Source of the DNA: Parelaphostrongylus tenuis
Taxonomy: Eukaryota; Nematoda; Chromadorea; Rhabditida; Metastrongylidae
DNA length: 64,000 nucleotides
Reading direction: 5' to 3'
Assembly: GCA_019055375.1 (NCBI GenBank)
Contig: JAHQIW010000023.1
Span: forward strand, 35,380-99,379
Shown: positions 30,811 through 44,800 of the stretch, one piece after another
How positions within the stretch are numbered: the stretch's first letter is position 1
Layout of the letters: each line of letters starts with the position of its first letter
Position numbers and translations under genes: made by a program
Notes under the pieces: generated by a model
Told to the model about the DNA's origin: nothing
The model's input: only the letters and a program-made list of their open reading frames with translations
Databases searched by the model: none

Positions 30811-32856
30811 ATGTTCGGACGCAAGCTGATTGCTCTTACGGTGAGTGTCACTATTCAAACGTTGATCGTTCAATATTTCTTTTCGTTTTCTTATCGCACA
30901 AAACTTTGATACGTGATGCAAGAGCAATACATGAGAAAATGATTTTATGATTAGACGGAGATATTACAATGCAAAAATCTCCTTATGTGAATCTGAAGCG
31001 TGTTAAGAATGCACTTCTGCTGTTTAAATTGTCAAAGCTTTTCGTATTTTTCAAAGTCACCATCGAAAGCGTTCAGTAATTGCCAGTTCATCCTACATCA
31101 TGCATTTCATTCCACTCGTGCGATCGTAAACGGTTAAATGCACATTTGGCCTGTAAGAGAAGCTTCGGTTGCTTAGGATGCGTCAGATAAGTGACTTTAT
31201 ACTCTCATGCACAACTTATCAACCTCGAGGACATGTTGGGCATGCTCTGTTTTGGGCAATGAGTGGAACAAACGACCATGTATGTAGCATAACCGTGTAA
31301 CCATTGCTCTACGCGCATCCTTTCAGTATCTATTTTTGGTGTTAAAAAAGTATATATGATCACTTTGTTATACTTAATTCTACGTTCTACGACCATACAC
31401 TATGCTGTCTTCCGTTGTCAGTAAATTTCAACTTCATAAATAGCCTATCGGTCAATCATGCTCAGGTGTAAACATTTACAATTGTGGAAAAATTACTGCA
31501 AGAATGCGGAGATACAACCAAAACTGGCAACCTGAGTTGTGAACCTGGCTGTAAACCTTGAAGAATTGTGACTTGCAGTCCTTTCTTGTCACTATTTTCT
31601 GAGATAGCAACGAATGCAAAGCAGACGTCAGTAATGCAGTCGGTTAACACGCACCCGAGGAAGCGTAAATTGAGTATTCAATTCCCGTCTGACGTCAAAG
31701 TTTTGCCCATCACTCAACACAATTGGGTATATTTGCAGCGTCATAACAGCGCAAAAAAGCGATCAAACAAAAAAGAATTCTTGCTGCTCGTAATGTCCGA
31801 TTAACAATGATGATCAGTGTTCTTGAGTGTTCCTAGTTACATCAATGTTTATTTTGTGAAGCTTATCGAAGCAGGCAAAGGCCTGACGGTGGCCTGCGAC
31901 TTTTGCGATAACGAAGGAGGTCTTGCCTTTTTGATACGACGTTCTATCTGTATTAGTCTCCATTTTGGCCTCGCCATAGTACAAAGTATACCATTTACTT
32001 TGAAAATGGCGCATATACCACTATCATTTTCTTAAAGCGAAATAAAGTCATTTTAGGTATTTTTACACCATATCTGTTCCTGTGAAGTATGGATAAGTAG
32101 AATGCCATTTAATATTATACGCAAAAGCCCTGATTCGTCCTACAACGAGCAAACGAAGTCTTTCATACTTTTTCGTGGAGGGCTCAGTCGGATCCTTAAA
32201 AACGAACCTCTCACAGTGTAGATGTAAGAATAATCCTGCAAGGCTGTTCCTATATTCCAGAGATAATGAAGTCTTGTTTGAGGAACTGAAACGAAATCGG
32301 CGCATTTTTTTCACTCTTTCGGAAAGCATCTTGTAATGAATATAGTTAAATCAGGCCAGTTTCGTATGTGTATCTTCAACTGAACTACGAGTGCCTGTTA
32401 TAGATATAATCGGAACTTTCAATGGTTTTGATGTTTTGATAACACAGAAAATCCTCAGCGGTTTTGAATGATTGGACGTCCAATTTTTTCTTTTTGAAAG
32501 AGAAGTAATGAGTTCTATAATGGTTATATAGCAAAACCAGTTCGTTTTTTTTCCGGAATGTAAGCGATTACATCTTACAGGTGGTGGCATTGTGTTTCAT
32601 TTAGACTACGAAATTAGGGGCCAGTCTTACCGTACTGTGCTATATATAGTAAAGATGAAACGGTAGATTTTATCTGAAACTCCACTCTTTTCAACTCTGA
32701 GTTTCTGTACAAAATCTTCCTATAAAAGTGCATTATAACATTATGCTCGATCAAGTTTCTTTAAATCACATTCCTCATTTTTGTAAGCGCGCTAATAAAA
32801 TTTAGAACTAGAATTCATTTTATTTTGATGCTTTTAACTATGGTATGATAGTGCAG

Positions 32857-32895
<39 letters not shown>

Positions 32896-35800
32896 TTAAT
32901 ATGCTGAATGAAATGCAAGTTTTGAGCAATGCGGGGCGATTCGTGTCTGACAATTAAAGTCATACATATAACTGAAAATTATTGAATATATAATTATAAA
33001 ATTTAGAACTATTTTTACCTTTACAACACAGTTTGCAAAGATATCAACAAAACTCGGGGGCTTCTGATGGTCTTCAGACAAGCGCATCCTCTCGGGAATC
33101 CACGTGCTGTCCACTAGACCAATTGATGCTTTTGCTTCCTTTCTCTGAGCGTGTTCTATCAAATGTACAAATATGACTCCGCCGTTTTTTTTTTCTGTAC
33201 TAACACTGTGATTAAAGATACGCAAATTTTTTGCTTGAAAGTGCGTTAAAAATGCCATCCTCTCATATGTTTTTCAAATACAAAATATTTTATATTGTGG
33301 TTTCTATAGGACTTTGAAGATGACGACTTTTGTACCCGAAAAGCTCCATTTTTTTATCTAAATTTGCTAATTTGTGATTTGAATTTGATAAATTCAAGTG
33401 GTAGTCTGGCGGTGCAATGTCGGGAGTGTAAGGCGGGTAAGAAAACACTTCTCAAAACTCCCACGTCATTACTTTTGTGACATTTTTGATCGCTTGTTCG
33501 ACATGAAATTTGAGTGTTATCGTTTAGCAAGAATACAAAGTCTGTGCCGTTTTAGTTTTTTGATATGATCTTTGCAATGAGATTGCTCGACATAGGTATT
33601 GTTCAATTGCGCATTTTCTTGCTAATATTTTGATATAAAACTGATTGCTCTAGATGGAGCTCGCTCCAAGCTCTATTAATCTGACGCGCCGCTTCTCTAG
33701 CGTTCTCTCCTTCGCGCCATTCGTGCATGGTTAGAGGTGCTTCGCGATACACGTGAGAACGTTGGTGCGACCCCACATCCTAGGGTTGCCAAGCCTATAT
33801 CCCTCGCGGTAGCAGATTGGTACCACACTTGTCCTCAAGTACAGCCGCACTGACTTGATACATCGGGTCGCCACCGCGAGTCATAATGTAGGCCGAATAT
33901 GCATTCAACACCTGTAAAAATGCCTGGAGAAGTCGAGGGAATGGTACATTCTCAAGAATTGATAACGGCAACAGTTTTATTTCATTTTTATCACTTTATA
34001 TGTAATTGTAGAATCCCCTTTGTTTTGAAGGTGCCTACACTAGATAACTTCATAAGCGTGTTTCAGAGTACAAGTTATTACTCTTCAGCTTTCTTAAGTA
34101 ACCATAAGTAATGCTAAAATGCTTAGTATGTGAAAAAATTTGATCTCCTTCCAGAACGAGACCGCCAATAATTGGCTGCCGGTTGCTTACTCAGGAACAA
34201 TTTGTCTTCCGAAACCATTCAATCGTCGACCACCGCAGCGTGAGTTTTTTCAAACATAACGGAATTTGTGCACTTATCTTAATGCACATAATATGAAGGA
34301 GATCACCTCTTCGAGCTGCATACCGACATTCCTTGACTCACAGTGAACCTTATCGATGAACTAAGAGCACTTTTTCAATAAATTCCTCGCCGCCTAATCT
34401 TTTTTTCATCACAGAATGCGATGTGAACAAGAACGTTAAGAATCTGCGCATCATTGTAAATACAAATTTTAAATTCTATCGAGATCAAATTGTGATTCTA
34501 TGAGGCTTAGAAACTGTTTATGTCACCGCTTTCTTTAGTTGAAGCTCACATTATAACAAGGTCGACTTGTTATCAATGGTTCTTTCATATTTCAAAAAAC
34601 TCTTGCGAAAGCCTGAACATGAAATACTAAAAAGCCCAAAGTAAGCAGGAGCTAATAGGAAAGCGTCATCAGTGACAAAGACGATTGAAAATTATCGTCC
34701 AGGATTTCTACTCAATCACTTTACAGTTACTTTGCAGTAAACGCCTCAAAGTTATCCATCATTACGAAACTTCAAATATTATTCATTTGCTTATAACATG
34801 ATTCGACATTACAGTTACTTATCACGCGCAAGCTCCACTACTTACATTCAATTTTTCATGCTTCTCGCATGTGGATTCGACTGCTGTTTGAGAGTTTTTG
34901 TCTTCCTGTCACAAATGTGAATTCAATGATAGTTTAATCCTCCCTGGTTAAGTGCTCCACTAATTCTGAGATAACCATACTTGAGCATCCCCACGTGGAT
35001 AAGAGGGAGCTTGTTCCAGACAGGTCTCCTGCCATTTCCCATCTCACAAGAGATCAAGGGCTTCGTGAGTTCAAAAGTGCGGGCGCAAAAGAAGTTTTAG
35101 TATCTTCGATGAGCAAACTGATTCACGGTTAATCACTGTCAAGGCGTTGTCCGTTTCTCTAAGCGCCATGTATAGTGGGAGGAATTTTTGTCATAATATG
35201 GACACACGATTCGCAGAAGATAAGATAAATGAGGAGGCTTGAGGTCGAAAACCGATACAGTGTGCAGGAACTTCCCTATTAATCTTGAAAGTGTCTGGGC
35301 AAGTCTTCTTTGATGACTTCTCATATGCTTCCCTTCATTAGCAGTGAGCTTGTTTTTCTCTAATAAATGTGTACTCATCATATGGGAACCACTTGCTATG
35401 CCTTGAAAACAATGCATATGGTCTTCGTTCATCCACTTAGGCATTGATTTCAATACATGTGGTTAGCCATTTCATCGCAGTTTTATTTGATCTATTGAAG
35501 AAATCTGCTCAGGATTTCGCTTTTACCCATCAGCCTTCTCTTTTATATAATTCTCCCAGTTTTAGTTTTAGATAATAGAAACCTGGATCATTAACTTAGT
35601 TACCAAATAATCAAGTACGCGCAGAAAATAATCAAATTCTGCTATTCAGCGCAATTTCGCTTCCTTCAAACCTAGAGTACAAGGGTTGAATTTTTGGATT
35701 CGTGAACCACTCAGCATAGTAAACATTTGCCTGATTAGTAATGGATCTACTGATTCTCAACATAATTTATAAGGCACGAGCAGTTTCGACAGATTCATGA

Positions 35801-38800
35801 CGATGTGCACTGATTTTGCTGCCTGTGGTAATGGTGGTTCCTCAAGTTGAGCCAAATTAGTTCAGCTTATACTTAACTTCGTTAATTGCAATAAAAGCAT
35901 TAGAATCTGGGAATCCATTACGCTAGTACTTCAAACACTAAAGCAAATGAACAAGCTGGATATTGTTTGCGATAGTTTTTCTCGTTATAGGCGACTACTT
36001 CGCTTACTTTTGAAACATCAGCAATTCAAATTTCATGTTCACTTTACTAAGAACTGTAATTCTAACCAACTCAAGAGTATACATGTACATATACATGTAT
36101 ATATGTATATATACACATATATTTGTATATACATGTGTGTATATTACCACGTATGTATATATGAGCATATACACATACACATATGTATATATATATAATA
36201 TGTAATATATATATATATATATATATGTTTGATGATTGAGAGCAAAGCGTCTACTGTAAGTCTATCCTATTCTTTAGTTCTGAAGTGTTTTAGTTATCGA
36301 AACATCAGCTTCGTCATACTCCATTTCCTTTAATTGTTATTCAATAGTAAATGCTAATAAAGTAATTTCTTTGAAGATGACAAAATTCTTTATTATGATG
36401 TGAGTTTTGAAATATTCAGGCCCTTATATGAAGGAGATACCGAAGTCACTACCGAAATTACCGGTACCAGATCCTAGAAATACGCTCAAGCACTTTCTGA
36501 ACTTTGCCAAGGCACTACAAACAGAAAGAATTCGAAGAAACAAAATTGGTGAGTACCAAAATATGTGAATTTATTTTTAGCGCAAGGGTTAAATGTGAAG
36601 CGTAGTATTTACCAGACGCAATAATTAACTAGCAGGCATATATATATATTACCCGGTATATAAAAAGGTTTGGCTTGCTGCACGAGGTTACTTAACACAA
36701 AGTACTTTTTTTTCGAGACCTTAGTATGAATAAATCCGTTTTGCCTAAACAAATATGACCTCTACAACTCCGGTGAACATGTTCAAGCACCAGAAGTGTC
36801 GTCTTGACTACAAAATTCTAACGCAATCGCACAAAAATCTGCGCCCAGTTGCGCTGAACACCATGGATCTCCATCTATCCAATAGTAGCATGTCGTGTGA
36901 GATATGTTGCACATCACAACAAGTGTTACAAACGCAACGCCGCCGACTCATATTGTAAAAAACAACCCAGTTTCGTTGATCTGGATCCTCGCTCACCAAT
37001 ACTTCGGTTTTTACACGATCGACAGATATCAGACTTCTTTGAAAGGAGGGTTTAAACACTGATTCGCTCATTCATGCTATAAGTGACCCCCCGTTATTGT
37101 ACAGGGCCATCTATGCATCTAGTCACTTTTACGTTGTTACGATTAGAGTCGACTGCATTTCCAAGAGAAAATCAAAGCCGATTGCCTGATAATCGTTTGC
37201 AAGTCGACTTTGATCTCGGTCACTTTTCACCAACCTCGTACTGCAACCTCATTCAACAAAAAATTACTGATTGCTTTTTTCTATGTCCCTTCAATTACCT
37301 ATTCATTGGCCTATAAGTTATACAGCATACAGAATGTGATTACTGGCTCTGTAACATCAAAAGACGACCGCTCGACGTAAATCATTCTTAGCCGAACGCC
37401 TATTTTTTCACTCAGTCAAGAATAGTAGGGCTGCAATCCATATTCAGCTAACATGATGACGATGACCTTTGTGAGCTCAACAATATTCCAAGTGAATGCT
37501 TTCATCCTCTCAAGAAGTCTAGCACCAAATGCCAATCCCGAAAGTATGGAGGGTGTTGTTGTCCGGGTTAGAGGAGCCAGGCGATGACTACGTGTGAAGT
37601 GTATGGTATCCGCGTTATACTATTTTGTATCGCAGATTCACATAGTGTGCTAGTCATATTTTTTCTTTGAAGGCTTGAGAGTCATAAGAGTCCATTTTCT
37701 GATGAACTAGATGAAATCAAAGTTGTTGTAGTTCTACAGAGATTATCTTCTGTTTTACAGATAGTGCAAAATTTTGTCGATAAGGAACTTCCTACCCTAC
37801 AGAAACTACTTGTGGAGCGTGCCGCAGAACTTGATAACTGGGTGAGTTTTTACACCATTTGTTATTAATTTTCATCCACTTAATATCTTTCTTTGATCGA
37901 TTTTGCAATAAATTCAGAAATGGAAAATAGTGAGATATATCAATTTTTCAAATCGGTCCCTATCACTAATTTTGATAAATATGCTATCCAGTCTAGCTCA
38001 TCAGCACGAGAGGTGTTTATTGAGAATTTGGTGCGCAGAATAACTTTTTGTAGATCACAAGAAGTAGTAATAAGTTTCATGCATCACATCCACCACGTAT
38101 TTATACCGATTAAGCCGTCAGTTGACTAAGAAAATCTACAAAGTAATTGTAAAATGTCACGAACTGTACTTTTCTTCATTCAAAACTTGCAGTGTTTCTC
38201 ACTGTAAGTTTTGAATAATGAAAGGACAGTTCGTGAAACATTTTACATTTCTTTAGTCATACCGAGGTATAGAGGTAGTCAGACTTTCAAGCTACTACAA
38301 AATAAACTTTTTTCACCGAAATAAAGCGTAATAAGTACTGTTTATGGAACCCGCGTATGTAGCGCACTCCGCCCGCTCATGTATTGATATCAGTGCATGC
38401 CTATTATCTATTCAATTCAACACTGAAAAAGAAGTAGATTCAGTAACTGTGGGAATCATGATAGTCCTTTTTTCTTATAACACTCGAAATTTGTTATACA
38501 ACTGAAACACGTAAGAAAAAAGTTAGGGGGAATTCCAATAAAAAAATTCTATCATAAAAGATATCATGTGATTGGATATAATATCTCGCATAACATCTGA
38601 TCTTCAGCGCCATCCAATAGGAATGGTTTTGGAAAAGGCTAATTACATCTACAATATTACTGTAGGAATCATCTTGCCTCTGTAACAAAATAGTGAATGG
38701 TGTTTTTAGTTAACGCCATGGTGGTTGAATGTAGCATATCTGCAAGCGCGCACTCCACTTCCGGTGGTCACTTCACCTGGTGAGTATCATCAAGTTGTTC

Positions 38801-41800
38801 TAAAAAGTACTTCGTGAATCCAGTGCTGTTGTCGAAGTGGTGCTAGCGCACAGGCTACTTTTTAGTCCTGAATAGCTTGGCGGGGTTGAGGCTGTGTTGG
38901 CGCCGTGTGAACTTGAACCATCACACCATTTCCGTATCTCTGAGCATTTCTAACCACTGCGCTTTACACGACCATGCCAACTTGTGCACAACATATAGTT
39001 ATATTATTACATCCTGTGCAGAAGGAAAACGTAATATTTCAGGGCCTGCTGTTACCCAAATTCCCTTGCCAGTGGCAAAGAATGTCCAAATTGAATATGC
39101 TGCCAAAGTGACACAAGCGGCAGTTGAATTTCATCTCAAAGTTTTGAAGTAAGATCCTTTTTTGATTTTCTTTACACAATTCACTTGAAACATCTCAGTA
39201 ATTTTTCAATGATTTTGATAGATATTTTATAGTCCCATATCTTTCCTATAGTTTTGCTCCGTGAGATTATAACCGAGCTTTTGTAGCATGAGTTTCAACT
39301 CTCAATTCATGGAACCTCATCATGGAGTTACCTCACTCTGAATAGATGCTGCACTTTGTTTTTATTGAAGGAAATTTGATATTTTTCAGAGATGAACTTC
39401 CTCAGATATGGCTGGTAGTACACCGTTCGATATGAGTCCATATTTGTCTATTTTTGGAACAACACGTATACCAAAAAAAGGATGCGATGAAGTGAGTCTG
39501 ATCACTTTTTGACATTATCTCACTAACCTATCTGTTTTTTCTTGATGAACTTCAGTTTGAGTGTTGATCTCAGCTCACATTTGAACATACGGATACTTAG
39601 ACAACCATTTACACCAAGTCGTAGGGTCCCAGCACTTTTTCTGTTCGCTAGTTATTTGCAGCCGTTAGTCAATCATCCATAAGATGACCGTATTCATGTG
39701 GCTGCGTTTTTTAAGTTCTCAAATTGATTCAACATCTGTGTATAGCTGATATACGCATGCACAAACATCTGGGTATCCTCCATCCGTATTCTCGGTCGTG
39801 GTCCTCGAGATTGTCGTGATTTCCTCGAAATCCAATCTTATGCCTTTTCGTCCATCTGTTACAACTCAATTAAAAAATGTTTGATACTCAACCTATAGTG
39901 TCATACCATGGTTCAATGGGGCTGGCAATTTTAGTGTGTCAAACGTCCTCCACCTGGGCTTCTTTGAACTGAAAAGCTTTAACATTTCTATTTGTAAGCG
40001 GTTATAGTAAAACTATAGCCAGTGTCGCGGGACTGGCTTCCCACCTTAGCGACAATATGATCACAAGGTAACAAAAGTCGCGACCACGTGAAACCGCACT
40101 ACAGCTTTTGAGAGTTTGGGAAGGAAAATCTGGCCATATGAGTCAAATTAGCATTTGAAACGAAATTGTGCTGGATTCGGCGAAATTCTTCATGTTTATG
40201 CTATCAGTCCGCCATTTGTGCAAAATATTTCCGACGTGACAATGTCATTTCTTGTCACTCGCGTGCAGTTTGTCTAAGTTCAAGAAGCTGACGAATATCA
40301 CAGTGGATCGAAATACTGCTTTCATTAGGTGATGAATAATTCACATGCCATGCTTTATCAATGAGATCTACATAAAACTGGCGAACATTAATCACAGAAA
40401 ATTTCTAATAACTCTATGTTCGCTTACTGGTAGTGCAACTCGATATATCGATAAGTCGTGAAGAGAACCCAGAGTTTTATGGTTGCAAATGTGGTGTAAT
40501 GCTGTCTATTGTCGTCTGAGTCACTTCCATGAATTTTTTATATAGATGATCAGTTGCGTTTCAGATTCGCTACGGATCTACTAACGAGAATCAGCAGCGA
40601 CACATTATTGTTTTACACAATGGCCACGTAGGTTTTTCCATATTTGAACCAAATTCTGCTCCTCCCTTAGTGAACATTCCATGAAGTTATGCTTCTGAAA
40701 AGCCTCGATATTGATAGGGATATCGGAGCTTTTCAGAAGCATAACTCTAGGAACAGCTAACTTGATATGATTTTGATTTGTTACTGAATAGGTTGAATCG
40801 GTATGTGCTTTAGATAGTAAAGTAAATCTCAGGAAATTTTTGCATAGACAGTAGCAAGCCATCTCAGTGTGAGTGGATATTCCAAGCATTTTCGTGCCCT
40901 CCATCAACTCTTGTTGCCAATCAGGCATTTATCTCACTTTTAATCTCAAGACTATAGAAGTTGAGAGGAAAGTTCTTTCACAGATCGTAAAAATTGTATC
41001 CAGAGAAAGCGATAGAGTGAATGCGAACTCAAGCGAAATACATTTGACCAACAAATCCGCTCAAGACTACTTATCATGAGCTATTAAGGTTTTTACTATG
41101 CCCGTTTTGTCTCCAAGTCGCGAGCCATTGTCGTTGTCAGCACTCACCGCTATGTTCATTTCTATCATCAAACGAAGTCCAGAACGGCTAAGTCACTCTG
41201 TTGGAATTGTCTCATCAGATAATCGAGATCGATGGGCCGAACTTTACGAACAGCTGAAAGGTATAACATTACTATTTCCGCTCTCACTTTGTCTTTCGTA
41301 GAGCCTTACTATGATTTTTTATCTTGAATGTACTGACTCTAAAGCCACTTTATTTACTTGTCGTTCTGGTGCTGTAATTTTGGGTGAACTAATCTAAAAC
41401 AGTAGATTCATTTCATTTTGCAACATGGTCACTTAAGCTGAGAAGGAGTATATCTTCAATCGAAATTTTATTCAAGATGCACCAATGACACGAATGACTA
41501 CCGTTTTGGAGAAACTTAATCAGATTTAGGACAAGCCTCCTTCCAGTTTCAATGTGGTACTTAGTACCAGTTTAGAGTGGGTTTTTATGACTCCACAGAG
41601 AAATTTCGAGTAACTAGCGACATATCACCAAGTAGAAACTTCCAGAGCATGCACACTTCTTTGTAAAGATGTGCTACAAATATCTACTGATATGGTAGTT
41701 ACAGCTCATCCCACCAATTCTGCCCATCTTTCCTGCATTGAAGATGCACTATTTGCTGTCTGTCTTGATCAAGAATTCGAACCCTAGAGGGATATCAAGA

Positions 41801-44800
41801 AGGGGATGAGATGGCAAGACAGGTTATTTTACAAAATTTCCGAATTCATATTTTCATCTATCAACAGAAATGTTTGGTTGTACCTAGGTTTCTTGATCTG
41901 GATCATAGATGACTTTCAGTTGTCTTACATAATGTATGGCTACATTTACATAAATGGAACTTTATCGCTGTCATGTTTTCAGACTTTACACGGTGGAGGC
42001 GTGATGAGCAATGGGTGCAATAGATGTATGACAAAACTGTACAGGTGAGCATTTATGGAATATTTTACTTGCACTGGAAAAAAATATGGCATATATCGTC
42101 GGCAGACTAAGTGCCCTACAAAATGTGAGGCTTGGTTTGGCCCGCCTCCTGCCAAATCATACTTTTATCCTTCGAATTAGTTACGTTCGTACCCACTTTT
42201 AATGAGAAAAGCTTCCATTAATCATTGATGATTATATAAACTAAATGTGGGATAGTATGGCGCAGTGTTTAGAGCTATCCTGTGACAGTTACGTGGGTCG
42301 ATAGCCCATTCTGAAAGCCAAGCAAGCCTTCCATCACATAGAGTCGGTCATTTGAGAGCATTGATACCAATTCCCGGAAGGCAGCTCACCGAAATGATGT
42401 ACGGGTAGGCCACCGCGAAACGTCTTAAAGGCCGGGTACGCATTCATTCACCTTTGACGATGCTCAGTGAAAACGAAAACATGGCACTCTCCTCACGGAT
42501 TTATCAACGTCGAGAGCTTCATCCTTCATGAAGTAAATAATACCTAATCACTTCTACCACACCAGAAATGCAGTCAAGGGCATAGGCTCACTTTTATCAT
42601 CTTTGGATTTCAAATAGTTCAATAATCGGAACCTTTTCCATTAATTCAATCGATCTACTTTGTGATGAGTTTGTATCGCTCGATATTGCGCTGTGGTCAT
42701 TTGAACAGTGACTTGTCCCAATAACTCAAGCAGTAATTTATTTCATCAGCGAACCATGTAGTTTTGATAATTTTTGATTTTATTGCCTTATAGCAGTGTT
42801 ATGATGATATAACTATATATCCATGTATGCTAGTGATATGTCATGCGATCTCACGCAATACTTGTAACCACATTTTACCCATCCCGGAACACCCCAATAA
42901 GTGAAACGCGAGTTTGGCTCCTGCCTGGGTCGAATGTTTTACATATCCTTCATTGTGCTTGGTCACTTGATCTATATTTGTCTCAACCTTAATATTCACA
43001 TTGTTCATTAATCTTCTTTTTCAGTTTCTAATAGGAAAAAATGGCTTTGTTGGTGTGAATTACGAGCACACGCCAGCCGAGGGACCACCAATAGCTACTA
43101 TGACGGATTTCATCTGCGATAGAATGTTAGTGCATTACTTCACATCTATCACTATCTTTTAGTCAACAGCGACTTTGTTCAGCTTAGCAAGTGACTTCAA
43201 AATCGATACTACTACGTCGGAAGAGCAAGTGCGGCGACTAGATTTTGAACTGAATGACTCTCAGAAAGCTCAGATCAAGAATAGTGAGAGGCAGTTGGAC
43301 TGGTAAGATATCTATCTTATCTTAAACTTTTTTGTCCGTGAGCTTTACTGCGTTGAAGACACGCGTCGTGCAATCTGAAATGTCCTACGCAGCAGTGGTA
43401 TACTATCTTCCTCAAAACAGTCCACATGATAGTGATTCATCTCTATAATAAGCTGGGAATCACTCATGGACACAAAGAGACGTTGGAACTCGTTCATTAC
43501 CGTTTTCCAATTATTAATGTGCATAAACTAGTTTATCTCGAACCACATTGAGAGCATCTGTCGTTATGGCAATCAACGATTCAATATAAAGTGCAACATA
43601 AAGAATTTTTCTGCCACAATAGAAGCAGTCGTAAAAAAATACATTGAAATTATTTTTCCCCTTCAAAAAAATGAGTATGTATAGCTCAATAGTAACAGCT
43701 GCTTTTGGTCTTCGGACCTATTTCACACCGATCAAAATCGGCACATCAGCAGCAAACTTTTTTCATGAAGAATAAGAAACTGGCTTGATACATCGATAGG
43801 TTCCCGAGTTATCAAAATGGCTGATTATCGAATCACTTCCACGACATCAATAATAGAGTGAATGTAGAGTACGTTCCATAGGGGGTTGATTTAGACCAAA
43901 ACGCTCCAAATTTATATTTAAATATAAAAATGTCACAATTTGTGCAAATTATAATCAGCTTGAAGTTGTGTGTGAAAATGTGTTTAGCATTCAGTGATAC
44001 ACACAAAACTGATGATACTCATAACTTTTAGGGTGGCCGACGACTTAGATGTGGCTGTGTACACTTTCAAAAGATATGGCAAGAATTTTCCGAAATCGGT
44101 GAAGTTATCTCCCGACTCATTCATTCAAATGGCATTCCAATTAGCCTTCTACAGAATTCATTCGACATGTGAGTTCGGACATTTGATGCATTTCTTCCAG
44201 AATTTGCTTTCAAAAGGGTCGCATGCACTCAAACGCCACCTTACCACCCTTAATTCCCCCTCCTCATTCAGTAAAAACTATCTATTTACTCATAGAGTTA
44301 AGATCGTAATCGGTAAGTTCCCTGAACTCGATAATGATCTGAATTTTTAGTAGGCAGTGCTGCTAAATTTTTTTCATGAATTGTAAAATCGAGACTCAAG
44401 CGCAATTTGGCGTTAATACAAGGCAACAATTCCTCCCAATGAGCTCAAATCTGGCTAAAATTCTATCAAAGAAATTGTGCTTGCAAACTACTTTGCGTAG
44501 TTTAGAGGTTTTTTCTCCTGCAACGAGCATAGTAACTCCATCAATAAGTCTTCTAATAAATACAAAACTTTAACTGAAACTGTGGCGAGCGGTATGATGA
44601 ACAATTTTGAAGAGAATGAGTCGCATTTGACTCACGCTAGCACCAAAACCACCACTCTAAGGCCTGTTATTTTAGAGGGCTTTCTACGTTAACGTTGTTA
44701 ATAGCCTTGAGAATCAATTTTTCTAGAGGTTCACTTGTATTGACGCTTATGATATTTAGTGCCTCCCACATACGAAACGGCGACGTTACGGAAATTTTCC

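Noticed and set aside
36275..36310. Another hammerhead ('ctgaagtgttttagttatcg' then 'aaacatcagc')
   Set aside because: The core reads CUGAAGU rather than CUGANGA, and stems I and III do not pair convincingly.
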